From assembly GCA_027886175.1 (NCBI GenBank), contig JAJNNQ010000013.1, forward strand, positions 186,001 through 250,000: a stretch of DNA of 64,000 bases. Direction: 5' to 3'. This document shows, one piece after another, positions 20,976 through 34,700 of this stretch. The notes under the pieces are model-generated. The model was given only the letters and a program-made list of their open reading frames with translations, was not told the DNA's origin and did no database searches. Numbering within the stretch: the stretch's first letter is position 1; each line of letters starts with the position of its first letter. The position numbers were made by a program, and so were the translations under genes. This DNA comes from Phylloscopus collybita. Taxonomy: Eukaryota > Chordata > Aves > Passeriformes > Phylloscopidae.

Positions 20976-23900
20976 TGCGCTGTTTTGGGTCATATCTCCT
21001 TTCCAGAGGGGTTGTTAGACTTTGTTCTCTGATTTCAAGATTTCGTTCCCTTTCCTGAAAGGAAGACTTTCCTTCAGGAAAGGGAACGAAATCTTGCGAT
21101 TTTAATGAGCATTAATTGGGCAAGCTTCCGTCCATTTCCCTGCACTTCTGGCCACCCCATTCACTTTTACGGTTTTCGCTTGCTTTTGTCATTTTTCCAT
21201 GGTTTTTTTTTCCATTTCACTTCTGAGACATCTTCTCCTATCTCTTGTTTTGCATGGCCTTTGTGATTCCAGGGTTTAAATTGGAGTCATTTTTGGTAAG
21301 TCTTGGCCTTTTTCAGTGGCCCTCATTTCATCTCAGTCTCTTTGGTGGCAATCACTCCATTTCCAAATTTTCTCGGTTTTTTTCGCTTGCGCTGTTTTGG
21401 GTCATATCTCCTTTCCAGAGGGGTTGTTAGACTTTGTTCTCTGATTTCAAGATTTCGTTCCCTTTCCTGAAATGAAGACTTTCCTTTCAGGAAAGGGAAC
21501 GAAATCTTGCGATTTTAATGAGCATTAATTGGGCAAGCTTCCGTCCATTTCCCTGCACTTCTGGCCACCCCATTCACTTTTATGGTTTTCACTTGCTTCT
21601 TTCATTTTTCCATGGTTTTTTTTTCCATTTCAGTTCTGAGATATCTTCTCCTATCTCTTGTTTTGCATGGCTTCCCTGATTCCTGGATTTAAATTGGAGT
21701 CATTTTTGGTAAGTCTTGGCCTTTTTCAGTGGCCCTCATTACATCTCAGTCTCTTTGGTGGCAATCACTCCATTTGCAAATTTTCTCGGTTTTTTTCGCT
21801 TGCGCTGTTTTGGGTCATATCTCCTTTCCAGAGGGGTTGTTAGACTTTGTTCTCTGATTTCAAGATTTCGTTCCCTTTCCTGAAAGGAAGACTTTCCTTT
21901 CAGGAAAGGGAACGAAATCTTGCGATTTTAATGAGCATTAATTGGCCGAGCTTCCCTCCATTTCCCTGCACTTCTGGCCACCCCATTCACTTTTATGGTT
22001 TTCACTTGCTTCTGTCATTTTTCCATGGTTTTTTTTTCCATTTCAGTTCTGAGACATCTTCTCCTATCTCTTGTTTTGCATGGCTTCCCTGATTTCAGGA
22101 TTTAAATTGGAGTCATTTTTGGTAAGTCTCGGTTTTTTTCAGTGGCCCTCATTTCATCTCAGTCTCTTTGGTGGCAATCACTCCATTTCCAAATTTTCTC
22201 GGTTTTTTTCGCTTGCGCTGTTTTGGGTCATATCTCCTTTCCAGAGGGGTTGTTAGACTTTGTTCTCTGATTTCAAGATTTCGTTCCCTTTCCTGAAATG
22301 AAGACTTTCCTTTCAGGAAAGGGAACGAAATCTTGCGATTTTAATGAGCATTAATTGGGCAAGCTTCCGTCCATTTCCCTGCACTTCTGGCCACCCCATT
22401 CACTTTTATGGTTTTCGCTTGCTTCTGTCATTTTTCCATGGTTTTTTTTTCCATTTCACTTCTGAGACATCTTCTCCTATCTCTTGTTTTGCATGGCTTC
22501 CCTGATTCCAGGATTTAAATTGGAGTCTTTTTTGGTAAGTCTTGGCCTTTTTCAGTGGCCCTCATTTCATCTCAGTCTCTTTGGTGGCAATCACTCCATT
22601 TCCAAATTTTCTCGGTTTTTTTCGCTTGCGCTGTTTTGGGTCATATCTCCTTTCCAGAGGGGTTGTTAGACTTTGTTCTCTGATTTCAAGATTTCGTTCC
22701 CTTTCCTGAAAGGAAGACTTTCCTTTCAGGAAAGGGAACGAAATCTTGCGATTTTAATGAGCATTAATTGGGCGAGCTTCCGTCCATTTCCCTGCACTTC
22801 TGGCCACCCCATTCACTTTTATGGTTTTCGCTTGCTTCTGTCATTTTTCCATGGTTTTTTTTTCCATTTCACTTCTGAGACATCTTCTCCTATCTCTTGT
22901 TTTGCATGGCTTCCCTGATTCCAGGATTTAAATTGGAGTCATTTTTGGTAAGTCTTGGCCTTTTTCAGTGGCCCTCATTTCATCTCAGTCTCTTTGGTGG
23001 CAATCACTCCATTTCCAAATTTTCTCGGTTTTTTTCGCTTGCGCTGTTTTGGGTCATATCTCCTTTCCAGAGGGGTTGTTAGACTTTGTTCTCTGATTTC
23101 AAGATTTCGTTCCCTTTCCTGAAAGGAAGACTTTCCTTTCAGGAAAGGGAACGAAATCTTGCGATTTTAATGAGCATTAATTGGGCAAGCTTCCGTCCAT
23201 TTCCCTGCACTTCTGGCCACCCCATTCACTTTTATGGTTTTCGCTTGCATCTGTCATTTTTCCATGGTTTTTTTTTTCCATTTCACTTCTGAGACATCTT
23301 CTCCTATCTCTTGTTTTGCATGGCTTCCCTGATTCCAGGATTTAAATTGGAGTCATTTTTGGTAAGTCTTGGCCTTTTTCAGTGGCCCTCATTTCATCTC
23401 AGTCTCTTTGGTGGCAATCACTCCATTTCCAAATTTTCTCGGTTTTTTTCGCTTGCGCTGTTTTGGGTCATATCTCCTTTCCAGAGGGGTTGTTAGACTT
23501 TGTTCTCTGATTTCAAGATTTCGTTCCCTTTCCTGAAAGGAAGACTTTCCTTCAGGAAAGGGAACGAAATCTTGCGATTTTAATGAGCATTAATTGGGCA
23601 AGCTTCCGTCCATTTCCCTGCACTTCTGGCCACCCCATTCACTTTTACGGTTTTCGCTTGTTTCTGTCATTTTTCCATGTTTTTTTTTTCCATTTCACTT
23701 CTGAGACATCTTCTCCTATCTCTTGTTTTGCATGGCTTCCCTGATTCCAGGATTTAAATTGGAGTCATTTTTGGTAAGTCTTGGCCTTTTTCAGTGGCCC
23801 TCATTTCATCTCAGTCTCTTTGGTGGCAATCACTCCATTTCCAAATTTTCTCGGTTTTTTTCGCTTGCGCTGTTTTGGGTCATATCTCCTTTCCAGAGGG

Positions 23901-24689
23901 GTTGTTAGACTTTGTTCTCTGATTTCAAGATTTCGTTCCCTTTCCTGAAAGGAAGACTTTCCTTCAGGAAAGGGAACGAAATCTTGCGATTTTAATGAGC
24001 ATTAATTGGGCAAGCTTCCGTCCATTTCCCTGCACTTCTGGCCACCCCATTCACTTTTATGGTTTTCGCTTGTTTCTGTCATTTTTCCATGTTTTTTTTT
24101 TCCATTTCACTTCTGAGACATCTTCTCCTATCTCTTGTTTTGCATGGCTTCCCTGATTCCAGGATTTAAATTGGAGTCATTTTTGGTAAGTCTTGGCCTT
24201 TTTCAGTGGCCCTCATTTCATCTCAGTCTCTTTGGTGGCAATCACTCCATTTCCAAATTTTCTCGGTTTTTTTCGCTTGCGCTGTTTTGGGTCATATCTC
24301 CTTTCCAGAGGGGTTGTTAGACTTTGTTCTCTGATTTCAAGATTTCGTTCCCTTTCCTGAAAGGAAGACTTTCCTTTCAGGAAAGGGAACGAAATCTTGC
24401 GATTTAATGAGCATTAATTGGGCAAGCTTCCGTCCATTTCCCTGCACTTCTGGCCACCCCATTCACTTTTATGGTTTTCGCTTGCTTTTGTCATTTTTAA
24501 ATTTTTTTTTTTTCCATTTCACTTCTGAGACATCTTCTCCTATCTCTTGTTTTGCATGGCTTCCCTGATTCCAGGATTTAAATTGGAGTCTTTTTTGGTA
24601 AGTCTTGGCCTTTTTCAGTGGCCCTCATTTCATCTCAGTCTCTTTGGTGGCAATCACTCCATTTCCAAATTTTCTCGGTTTTTTTCGCT
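20976..24689. repeat. 9-mer tandem duplication, copy 2 (period 3714 bp)
   Basis: This is the second copy of the unit at about 17262-20975. The match stops before about 24781, where GAAGACTTCCTTTCAGG replaces GAAGACTTTCCTTCAGG. Its right part overlaps the start of the 20-mer unit that begins near 23458, so the 9-mer duplication appears to precede, and to be partly included in, the larger one. Confidence 0.9.
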
Positions 24690-27600
24690 TGCGCTGTTTT
24701 GGGTCATATCTCCTTTCCAGAGGGGTTGTTAGACTTTGTTCTCTGATTTCAAGATTTCGTTCCCTTTCCTGAAAGGAAGACTTCCTTTCAGGAAAGGGAA
24801 CGAAATCTTGCGATTTTAATGAGCATTAATTGGGCGAGCTTCCATCCATTTCCCTGCACTTCTGGCCACCCCATTTACTTTTATGGTTTTCGCTTGCATC
24901 TGTCATTTTTCCATGGTTTTTTTTTTCCATTTCACTTCTGAGACATCTTCTCCTATCTCTTGTTTTGCATGGCTTCCCTGATTCCAGGATTTAAATTGGA
25001 GTCATTTTTGGTAAGTCTTGGCCTTTTTCAGTGGCCCTCATTTCATCTCAGTCTCTTTGGTGGCAATCACTCCATTTCCAAATTTTCTCGGTTTTTTTCG
25101 CTTGCGCTGTTTTGGGTCATATCTCCTTTCCAGAGGGGTTGTTAGACTTTGTTCTCTGATTTCAAGATTTCGTTCCCTTTCCTGAAAGGAAGACTTTCCT
25201 TCAGGAAAGGGAACGAAATCTTGCGATTTTAATGAGCATTAATTGGGCAAGCTTCCGTCCATTTCCCTGCACTTCTGGCCACCCCATTCACTTTTACGGT
25301 TTTCGCTTGTTTCTGTCATTTTTCCATGTTTTTTTTTTCCATTTCACTTCTGAGACATCTTCTCCTATCTCTTGTTTTGCATGGCTTCCCTGATTCCAGG
25401 ATTTAAATTGGAGTCATTTTTGGTAAGTCTTGGCCTTTTTCAGTGGCCCTCATTTCATCTCAGTCTTTTTGGTGGCAATCACTCCATTTCCAAATTTTCT
25501 CGGTTTTTTTCGCTTGCGCTGTTTTGGGTCATATCTCCTTTCCAGAGGGGTTGTTAGACTTTGTTCTCTGATTTCAAGATTTCGTTCCCTTTCCTGAAAG
25601 GAAGACTTTCCTTCAGGAAAGGGAACGAAATCTTGCGATTTTAATGAGCATTAATTGGGCAAGCTTCCGTCCATTTCCCTGCACTTCTGGCCACCCCATT
25701 CACTTTTACGGTTTTCGCTTGCTTTTGTCATTTTTCCATGGTTTTTTTTTCCATTTCACTTCTGAGACATCTTCTCCTATCTCTTGTTTTGCATGGCCTT
25801 TGTGATTCCAGGGTTTAAATTGGAGTCATTTTTGGTAAGTCTTGGCCTTTTTCAGTGGCCCTCATTTCATCTCAGTCTCTTTGGTGGCAATCACTCCATT
25901 TCCAAATTTTCTCGGTTTTTTTCGCTTGCGCTGTTTTGGGTCATATCTCCTTTCCAGAGGGGTTGTTAGACTTTGTTCTCTGATTTCAAGATTTCGTTCC
26001 CTTTCCTGAAATGAAGACTTTCCTTTCAGGAAAGGGAACGAAATCTTGCGATTTTAATGAGCATTAATTGGGCAAGCTTCCGTCCATTTCCCTGCACTTC
26101 TGGCCACCCCATTCACTTTTATGGTTTTCACTTGCTTCTTTCATTTTTCCATGGTTTTTTTTTCCATTTCAGTTCTGAGATATCTTCTCCTATCTCTTGT
26201 TTTGCATGGCTTCCCTGATTCCTGGATTTAAATTGGAGTCATTTTTGGTAAGTCTTGGCCTTTTTCAGTGGCCCTCATTTCATCTCAGTCTCTTTGGTGG
26301 CAATCACTCCATTTGCAAATTTTCTCGGTTTTTTTCGCTTGCGCTGTTTTGGGTCATATCTCCTTTCCAGAGGGGTTGTTAGACTTTGTTCTCTGATTTC
26401 AAGATTTCGTTCCCTTTCCTGAAAGGAAGACTTTCCTTTCAGGAAAGGGAACGAAATCTTGCGATTTTAATGAGCATTAATTGGGCGAGCTTCCCTCCAT
26501 TTCCCTGCACTTCTGGCCACCCCATTCACTTTTATGGTTTTCACTTGCTTCTGTCATTTTTCCATGGTTTTTTTTTCCATTTCAGTTCTGAGACATCTTC
26601 TCCTATCTCTTGTTTTGCATGGCTTCCCTGATTTCAGGATTTAAATTGGAGTCATTTTTGGTAAGTCTCGGTTTTTTTCAGTGGCCCTCATTTCATCTCA
26701 GTCTCTTTGGTGGCAATCACTCCATTTCCAAATTTTCTCGGTTTTTTTCGCTTGCGCTGTTTTGGGTCATATCTCCTTTCCAGAGGGGTTGTTAGACTTT
26801 GTTCTCTGATTTCAAGATTTCGTTCCCTTTCCTGAAAGGAAGACTTTCCTTTCAGGAAAGGGAACGAAATCTTGCGATTTTAATGAGCATTAATTGGGCA
26901 AGCTTCCGTCCATTTCCCTGCACTTCTGGCCACCCCATTCACTTTTATGGTTTTCGCTTGCTTCTGTCATTTTTCCATGGTTTTTTTTTCCATTTCACTT
27001 CTGAGACATCTTCTCCTATCTCTTGTTTTGCATGGCTTCCCTGATTCCAGGATTTAAATTGGATTTATTTTTGGTAAGTCTTGGCCTTTTTCAGTGGCCC
27101 TCATTTCATCTCAGTCTCTTTGGTGGCAATCACTCCATTTCCAAATTTTCTCGGTTTTTTTCGCTTGCGCTGTTTTGGGTCATATCTCCTTTCCAGAGGG
27201 GTTGTTAGACTTTGTTCTCTGATTTCAAGATTTCGTTCCCTTTCCTGAAAGGAAGACTTTCCTTTCAGGAAAGGGAACGAAATCTTGCGATTTTAATGAG
27301 CATTAATTGGGCAAGCTTCCGTCCATTTCCCTGCACTTCTGGCCACCCCATTCACTTTTATGGTTTTCGCTTGCATCTGTCATTTTTCCATGGTTTTTTT
27401 TTTCCATTTCACTTCTGAGACATCTTCTCCTATCTCTTGTTTTGCATGGCTTCCCTGATTCCAGGATTTAAATTGGAGTCATTTTTGGTAAGTCTTGGCC
27501 TTTTTCAGTGGCCCTCATTTCATCTCAGTCTCTTTGGTGGCAATCACTCCATTTCCAAATTTTCTCGTTTTTTTTCGCTTGCGCTGTTTTGGGTCATATC

Positions 27601-30600
27601 TCCTTTCCAGAGGGGTTGTTAGACTTTGTTCTCTGATTTCAAGATTTCGTTCCCTTTCCTGAAAGGAAGACTTTCCTTCAGGAAAGGGAACGAAATCTTG
27701 CGATTTTAATGAGCATTAATTGGGCAAGCTTCCGTCCATTTCCCTGCACTTCTGGCCACCCCATTCACTTTTACGGTTTTCGCTTGTTTCTGTCATTTTT
27801 CCATGTTTTTTTTTTCCATTTCACTTCTGAGACATCTTCTCCTATCTCTTGTTTTGCATGGCTTCCCTGATTCCAGGATTTAAATTGGAGTCATTTTTGG
27901 TAAGTCTTGGCCTTTTTCAGTGGCCCTCATTTCATCTCAGTCTCTTTGGTGGCAATCACTCCATTTCCAAATTTTCTCGGTTTTTTTCGCTTGCGCTGTT
28001 TTGGGTCATATCTCCTTTCCAGAGGGGTTGTTAGACTTTGTTCTCTGATTTCAAGATTTCGTTCCCTTTCCTGAAAGGAAGACTTTCCTTCAGGAAAGGG
28101 AACGAAATCTTGCGATTTTAATGAGCATTAATTGGGCAAGCTTCCGTCCATTTCCCTGCACTTCTGGCCACCCCATTCACTTTTATGGTTTTCGCTTGTT
28201 TCTGTCATTTTTCCATGTTTTTTTTTTCCATTTCACTTCTGAGACATCTTCTCCTATCTCTTGTTTTGCATGGCTTCCCTGATTCCAGGATTTAAATTGG
28301 AGTCATTTTTGGTAAGTCTTGGCCTTTTTCAGTGGCCCTCATTTCATCTCAGTCTCTTTGGTGGCAATCACTCCATTTCCAAATTTTCTCGGTTTTTTTC
28401 GCTTGCGCTGTTTTGGGTCATATCTCCTTTCCAGAGGGGTTGTTAGACTTTGTTCTCTGATTTCAAGATTTCGTTCCCTTTCCTGAAAGGAAGACTTTCC
28501 TTTCAGGAAAGGGAACGAAATCTTGCGATTTAATGAGCATTAATTGGGCAAGCTTCCGTCCATTTCCCTGCACTTCTGGCCACCCCATTCACTTTTATGG
28601 TTTTCGCTTGCTTTTGTCATTTTTAAATTTTTTTTTTTTCCATTTCACTTCTGAGACATCTTCTCCTATCTCTTGTTTTGCATGGCTTCCCTGATTCCAG
28701 GATTTAAATTGGAGTCTTTCTTGGTAAGTCTTGGCCTTTTTCAGTGGCCCTCATTTCATCTCAGTCTCTTTGGTGGCAATCACTCCATTTCCAAATTTTC
28801 TCGGTTTTTTTCGCTTGCGCTGTTTTGGGTCATATCTCCTTTCCAGAGGGGTTGTTAGACTTTGTTCTCTGATTTCAAGATTTCGTTCCCTTTCCTGAAA
28901 GGAAGACTTCCTTTCAGGAAAGGGAACGAAATCTTGCGATTTTAATGAGCATTAATTGGGCGAGCTTCCATCCATTTCCCTGCACTTCTGGCCACCCCAT
29001 TTACTTTTATGGTTTTCGCTTGCATCTGTCATTTTTCCATGGTTTTTTTTTTCCATTTCACTTCTGAGACATCTTCTCCTATCTCTTGTTTTGCATGGCT
29101 TCCCTGATTCCAGGATTTAAATTGGAGTCATTTTTGGTAAGTCTTGGCCTTTTTCAGTGGCCCTCATTTCATCTCAGTCTCTTTGGTGGCAATCACTCCA
29201 TTTCCAAATTTTCTCGGTTTTTTTCGCTTGCGCTGTTTTGGGTCATATCTCCTTTCCAGAGGGGTTGTTAGACTTTGTTCTCTGATTTCAAGATTTCGTT
29301 CCCTTTCCTGAAAGGAAGACTTTCCTTTCAGGAAAGGGAACGAAATCTTGCGATTTTAATGAGCATTAATTGGGCAAGCTTCCGTCCATTTCCCTGCACT
29401 TCTGGCCACCCCATTCACTTTTATGGTTTTCGCTTGCTTCTGTCATTTTTTTTTTTTTTCCATTTCACTTCTGAGACATCTTCTCCTATCTCTTGTTTTG
29501 CATGGCTTCCCTGATTCCAGGATTTAAATTGGAGTCATTTTTGGTAAGTCTTGGCCTTTTTCAGCGGCCCTCATTTCATCTCAGTCTCTTTGGCGGCAAT
29601 CACTCCATTTCCAAATTTTCTCGGTTTTTTTTGCTTGCGCTGTTTTGGGTCATATCTCCTTTCCAGAGGGGTTGTTAGACTTTGTTCTCTGATTTCAAGA
29701 TTTCGTTCCCTTTCCTGAAAGGAAGACTTTCCTTTCAGGATAGGGAACGAAATCTTGCGATTTTAATGAGCATTAATTGGGCAAGCTTCCGTCCATTTCC
29801 CTGCACTTCTGGCCACCCCATTCACTTTTATGGTTTTCGCTTGCTTCTGTCATTTTTCCATGGTTTTTTTTTTCCATTTCACTTCTGAGACATCTTCTCC
29901 TATCTCTTGTTTTGCATGGCTTCCCTGATTCCAGGATTTAAATTGGAGTCATTTTTGGTAAGTCTTGGCCTTTTTCAGTGGCCCTCATTTCATCTCAGTC
30001 TCTTTGGTGGCAATCACTCCATTTCCAAATTTTCTCGGTTTTTTTCGCTTGCGCTGTTTTGGGTCATATCTCCTTTCCAGAGGGGTTGTTAGACTTTGTT
30101 CTCTGATTTCAAGATTTCGTTCCCTTTCCTGAAAGGAAGACTTTCCTTTCAGGAAAGGGAACGAAATCTTGCGATTTTAATGAGCATTAATTGGGCGAGC
30201 TTCCCTCCATTTCCCTGCACTTCTGGCCACCCCATTCACTTTTATGGTTTTCGCTTGCTTCTGTCATTTTTCCATGGTTTTTTTTTCCATTTCACTTCTG
30301 AGACATCTTCTCCTATCTCTTGTTTTGCATGGCTTCCCTGATTCCAGGATTTAAATTGGATTTATTTTTGGTAAGTCTTGGCCTTTTTCAGTGGCCCTCA
30401 TTTCATCTCAGTCTCTTTGGTGGCAATCACTCCATTTCCAAATTTTCTCGGTTTTTTTCGCTTGCACTGTTTTGGGTCATATCTCCTTTCCAGAGGGGTT
30501 GTTAGACTTTGTTCTCTGATTTCAAGATTTCGTTCCCTTTCCTGAAAGGAAGACTTTCCTTTCAGGAAAGGGAACGAAATCTTGCGATTTTAATGAGCAT

Positions 30601-31705
30601 TAATTGGGCAAGCTTCTGTCCATTTCCCTGCACTTCTGGCCACCCCATTCACTTTTATGGTTTTCGCTTGCTTCTGTCATTTTTCCATGGTTTTTTTTTC
30701 CATTTCACTTCTGAGACATCTTCTCCTATCTCTTGTTTTGCATGGCTTCCCTGATTCCAGGATTTAAATTGGAGTCTTTTTTGGTAAGTCTTGGCCTTTT
30801 TCAGTGGCCCTCATTTCATCTCAGTCTCTTTGGTGGCAATCACTCCATTTCCAAATTTTCTCGGTTTTTTTCGCTTGCGCTGTTTTGGGTCATATCTCCT
30901 TTCCAGAGGGGTTGTTAGACTTTGTTCTCTGATTTCAAGATTTCGTTCCCTTTCCTGAAAGGAAGACTTTCCTTTCAGGAAAGGGAACGAAATCTTGCGA
31001 TTTTAATGAGCATTAATTGGGCGAGCTTCCGTCCATTTCCCTGCACTTCTGGCCACCCCATTCACTTTTATGGTTTTCGCTTGCTTCTGTCATTTTTCCA
31101 TGGTTTTTTTTTCCATTTCACTTCTGAGACATCTTCTCCTATCTCTTGTTTTGCATGGCTTCCCTGATTCCAGGATTTAAATTGGAGTCTTTTTTGGTAA
31201 GTCTTGGCCTTTTTCAGTGGCCCTCATTTCATCTCAGTCTCTTTGGTGGCAATCACTCCATTTCCAAATTTTCTCGGTTTTTTTCGCTTGCGCTGTTTTG
31301 GGTCATATCTCCTTTCCAGAGGGGTTGTTAGACTTTGTTCTCTGATTTCAAGATTTCGTTCCCTTTCCTGAAAGGAAGACTTTCCTTTCAGGAAAGGGAA
31401 CGAAATCTTGCGATTTTAATGAGCATTAATTGGGCGAGCTTCCGTCCATTTCCCTGCACTTCTGGCCACCCCATTCACTTTTATGGTTTTCGCTTGCTTC
31501 TGTCATTTTTCCATGGTTTTTTTTTCCATTTCACTTCTGAGACATCTTCTCCTATCTCTTGTTTTGCATGGCTTCCCTGATTCCAGGATTTAAATTGGAT
31601 TTATTTTTGGTAAGTCTTGGCCTTTTTCAGTGGCCCTCATTTCATCTCAGTCTCTTTGGTGGCAATCACTCCATTTCCAAATTTTCTCGGTTTTTTTCGC
31701 TTGCA
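23458..31705. repeat. 20-mer tandem duplication, copy 1 (8248-bp period)
   Basis: Twenty consecutive monomers repeat at +8248 bp with the same order of marker variants: TTTTTAAATTT monomers at 24494/32742 and 28622/36870, GAAGACTTCC at about 24778/33026 and 28904/37152, CAGTCTTTTTGG near 25462/33710, CATGGCCTTTGTG at 25793/34041, GGATTTATT at about 27061/35309, CAGCGGCC with CAGGATAGGG at 29502/37750, and GCACTG at 30464/38712 and 31705/39953. The left limit is fixed between 23457 (GCGCTG, where the next copy has GCACTG at 31705) and the following palindrome at about 23552. One difference I noticed is C at 28720 versus T at 36968. Confidence 0.92.
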
Positions 31706-34700
31706 CTGTTTTGGGTCATATCTCCTTTCCAGAGGGGTTGTTAGACTTTGTTCTCTGATTTCAAGATTTCGTTCCCTTTCCTGAAAGGAAGACTTTCCTT
31801 CAGGAAAGGGAACGAAATCTTGCGATTTTAATGAGCATTAATTGGGCAAGCTTCCGTCCATTTCCCTGCACTTCTGGCCACCCCATTCACTTTTACGGTT
31901 TTCGCTTGTTTCTGTCATTTTTCCATGTTTTTTTTTTCCATTTCACTTCTGAGACATCTTCTCCTATCTCTTGTTTTGCATGGCTTCCCTGATTCCAGGA
32001 TTTAAATTGGAGTCATTTTTGGTAAGTCTTGGCCTTTTTCAGTGGCCCTCATTTCATCTCAGTCTCTTTGGTGGCAATCACTCCATTTCCAAATTTTCTC
32101 GGTTTTTTTCGCTTGCGCTGTTTTGGGTCATATCTCCTTTCCAGAGGGGTTGTTAGACTTTGTTCTCTGATTTCAAGATTTCGTTCCCTTTCCTGAAAGG
32201 AAGACTTTCCTTCAGGAAAGGGAACGAAATCTTGCGATTTTAATGAGCATTAATTGGGCAAGCTTCCGTCCATTTCCCTGCACTTCTGGCCACCCCATTC
32301 ACTTTTATGGTTTTCGCTTGTTTCTGTCATTTTTCCATGTTTTTTTTTTCCATTTCACTTCTGAGACATCTTCTCCTATCTCTTGTTTTGCATGGCTTCC
32401 CTGATTCCAGGATTTAAATTGGAGTCATTTTTGGTAAGTCTTGGCCTTTTTCAGTGGCCCTCATTTCATCTCAGTCTCTTTGGTGGCAATCACTCCATTT
32501 CCAAATTTTCTCGGTTTTTTTCGCTTGCGCTGTTTTGGGTCATATCTCCTTTCCAGAGGGGTTGTTAGACTTTGTTCTCTGATTTCAAGATTTCGTTCCC
32601 TTTCCTGAAAGGAAGACTTTCCTTTCAGGAAAGGGAACGAAATCTTGCGATTTAATGAGCATTAATTGGGCAAGCTTCCGTCCATTTCCCTGCACTTCTG
32701 GCCACCCCATTCACTTTTATGGTTTTCGCTTGCTTTTGTCATTTTTAAATTTTTTTTTTTTCCATTTCACTTCTGAGACATCTTCTCCTATCTCTTGTTT
32801 TGCATGGCTTCCCTGATTCCAGGATTTAAATTGGAGTCTTTTTTGGTAAGTCTTGGCCTTTTTCAGTGGCCCTCATTTCATCTCAGTCTCTTTGGTGGCA
32901 ATCACTCCATTTCCAAATTTTCTCGGTTTTTTTCGCTTGCGCTGTTTTGGGTCATATCTCCTTTCCAGAGGGGTTGTTAGACTTTGTTCTCTGATTTCAA
33001 GATTTCGTTCCCTTTCCTGAAAGGAAGACTTCCTTTCAGGAAAGGGAACGAAATCTTGCGATTTTAATGAGCATTAATTGGGCGAGCTTCCATCCATTTC
33101 CCTGCACTTCTGGCCACCCCATTTACTTTTATGGTTTTCGCTTGCATCTGTCATTTTTCCATGGTTTTTTTTTTCCATTTCACTTCTGAGACATCTTCTC
33201 CTATCTCTTGTTTTGCATGGCTTCCCTGATTCCAGGATTTAAATTGGAGTCATTTTTGGTAAGTCTTGGCCTTTTTCAGTGGCCCTCATTTCATCTCAGT
33301 CTCTTTGGTGGCAATCACTCCATTTCCAAATTTTCTCGGTTTTTTTCGCTTGCGCTGTTTTGGGTCATATCTCCTTTCCAGAGGGGTTGTTAGACTTTGT
33401 TCTCTGATTTCAAGATTTCGTTCCCTTTCCTGAAAGGAAGACTTTCCTTCAGGAAAGGGAACGAAATCTTGCGATTTTAATGAGCATTAATTGGGCAAGC
33501 TTCCGTCCATTTCCCTGCACTTCTGGCCACCCCATTCACTTTTACGGTTTTCGCTTGTTTCTGTCATTTTTCCATGTTTTTTTTTTCCATTTCACTTCTG
33601 AGACATCTTCTCCTATCTCTTGTTTTGCATGGCTTCCCTGATTCCAGGATTTAAATTGGAGTCATTTTTGGTAAGTCTTGGCCTTTTTCAGTGGCCCTCA
33701 TTTCATCTCAGTCTTTTTGGTGGCAATCACTCCATTTCCAAATTTTCTCGGTTTTTTTCGCTTGCGCTGTTTTGGGTCATATCTCCTTTCCAGAGGGGTT
33801 GTTAGACTTTGTTCTCTGATTTCAAGATTTCGTTCCCTTTCCTGAAAGGAAGACTTTCCTTCAGGAAAGGGAACGAAATCTTGCGATTTTAATGAGCATT
33901 AATTGGGCAAGCTTCCGTCCATTTCCCTGCACTTCTGGCCACCCCATTCACTTTTACGGTTTTCGCTTGCTTTTGTCATTTTTCCATGGTTTTTTTTTCC
34001 ATTTCACTTCTGAGACATCTTCTCCTATCTCTTGTTTTGCATGGCCTTTGTGATTCCAGGGTTTAAATTGGAGTCATTTTTGGTAAGTCTTGGCCTTTTT
34101 CAGTGGCCCTCATTTCATCTCAGTCTCTTTGGTGGCAATCACTCCATTTCCAAATTTTCTCGGTTTTTTTCGCTTGCGCTGTTTTGGGTCATATCTCCTT
34201 TCCAGAGGGGTTGTTAGACTTTGTTCTCTGATTTCAAGATTTCGTTCCCTTTCCTGAAATGAAGACTTTCCTTTCAGGAAAGGGAACGAAATCTTGCGAT
34301 TTTAATGAGCATTAATTGGGCAAGCTTCCGTCCATTTCCCTGCACTTCTGGCCACCCCATTCACTTTTATGGTTTTCACTTGCTTCTTTCATTTTTCCAT
34401 GGTTTTTTTTTCCATTTCAGTTCTGAGATATCTTCTCCTATCTCTTGTTTTGCATGGCTTCCCTGATTCCTGGATTTAAATTGGAGTCATTTTTGGTAAG
34501 TCTTGGCCTTTTTCAGTGGCCCTCATTTCATCTCAGTCTCTTTGGTGGCAATCACTCCATTTGCAAATTTTCTCGGTTTTTTTCGCTTGCGCTGTTTTGG
34601 GTCATATCTCCTTTCCAGAGGGGTTGTTAGACTTTGTTCTCTGATTTCAAGATTTCGTTCCCTTTCCTGAAAGGAAGACTTTCCTTTCAGGAAAGGGAAC

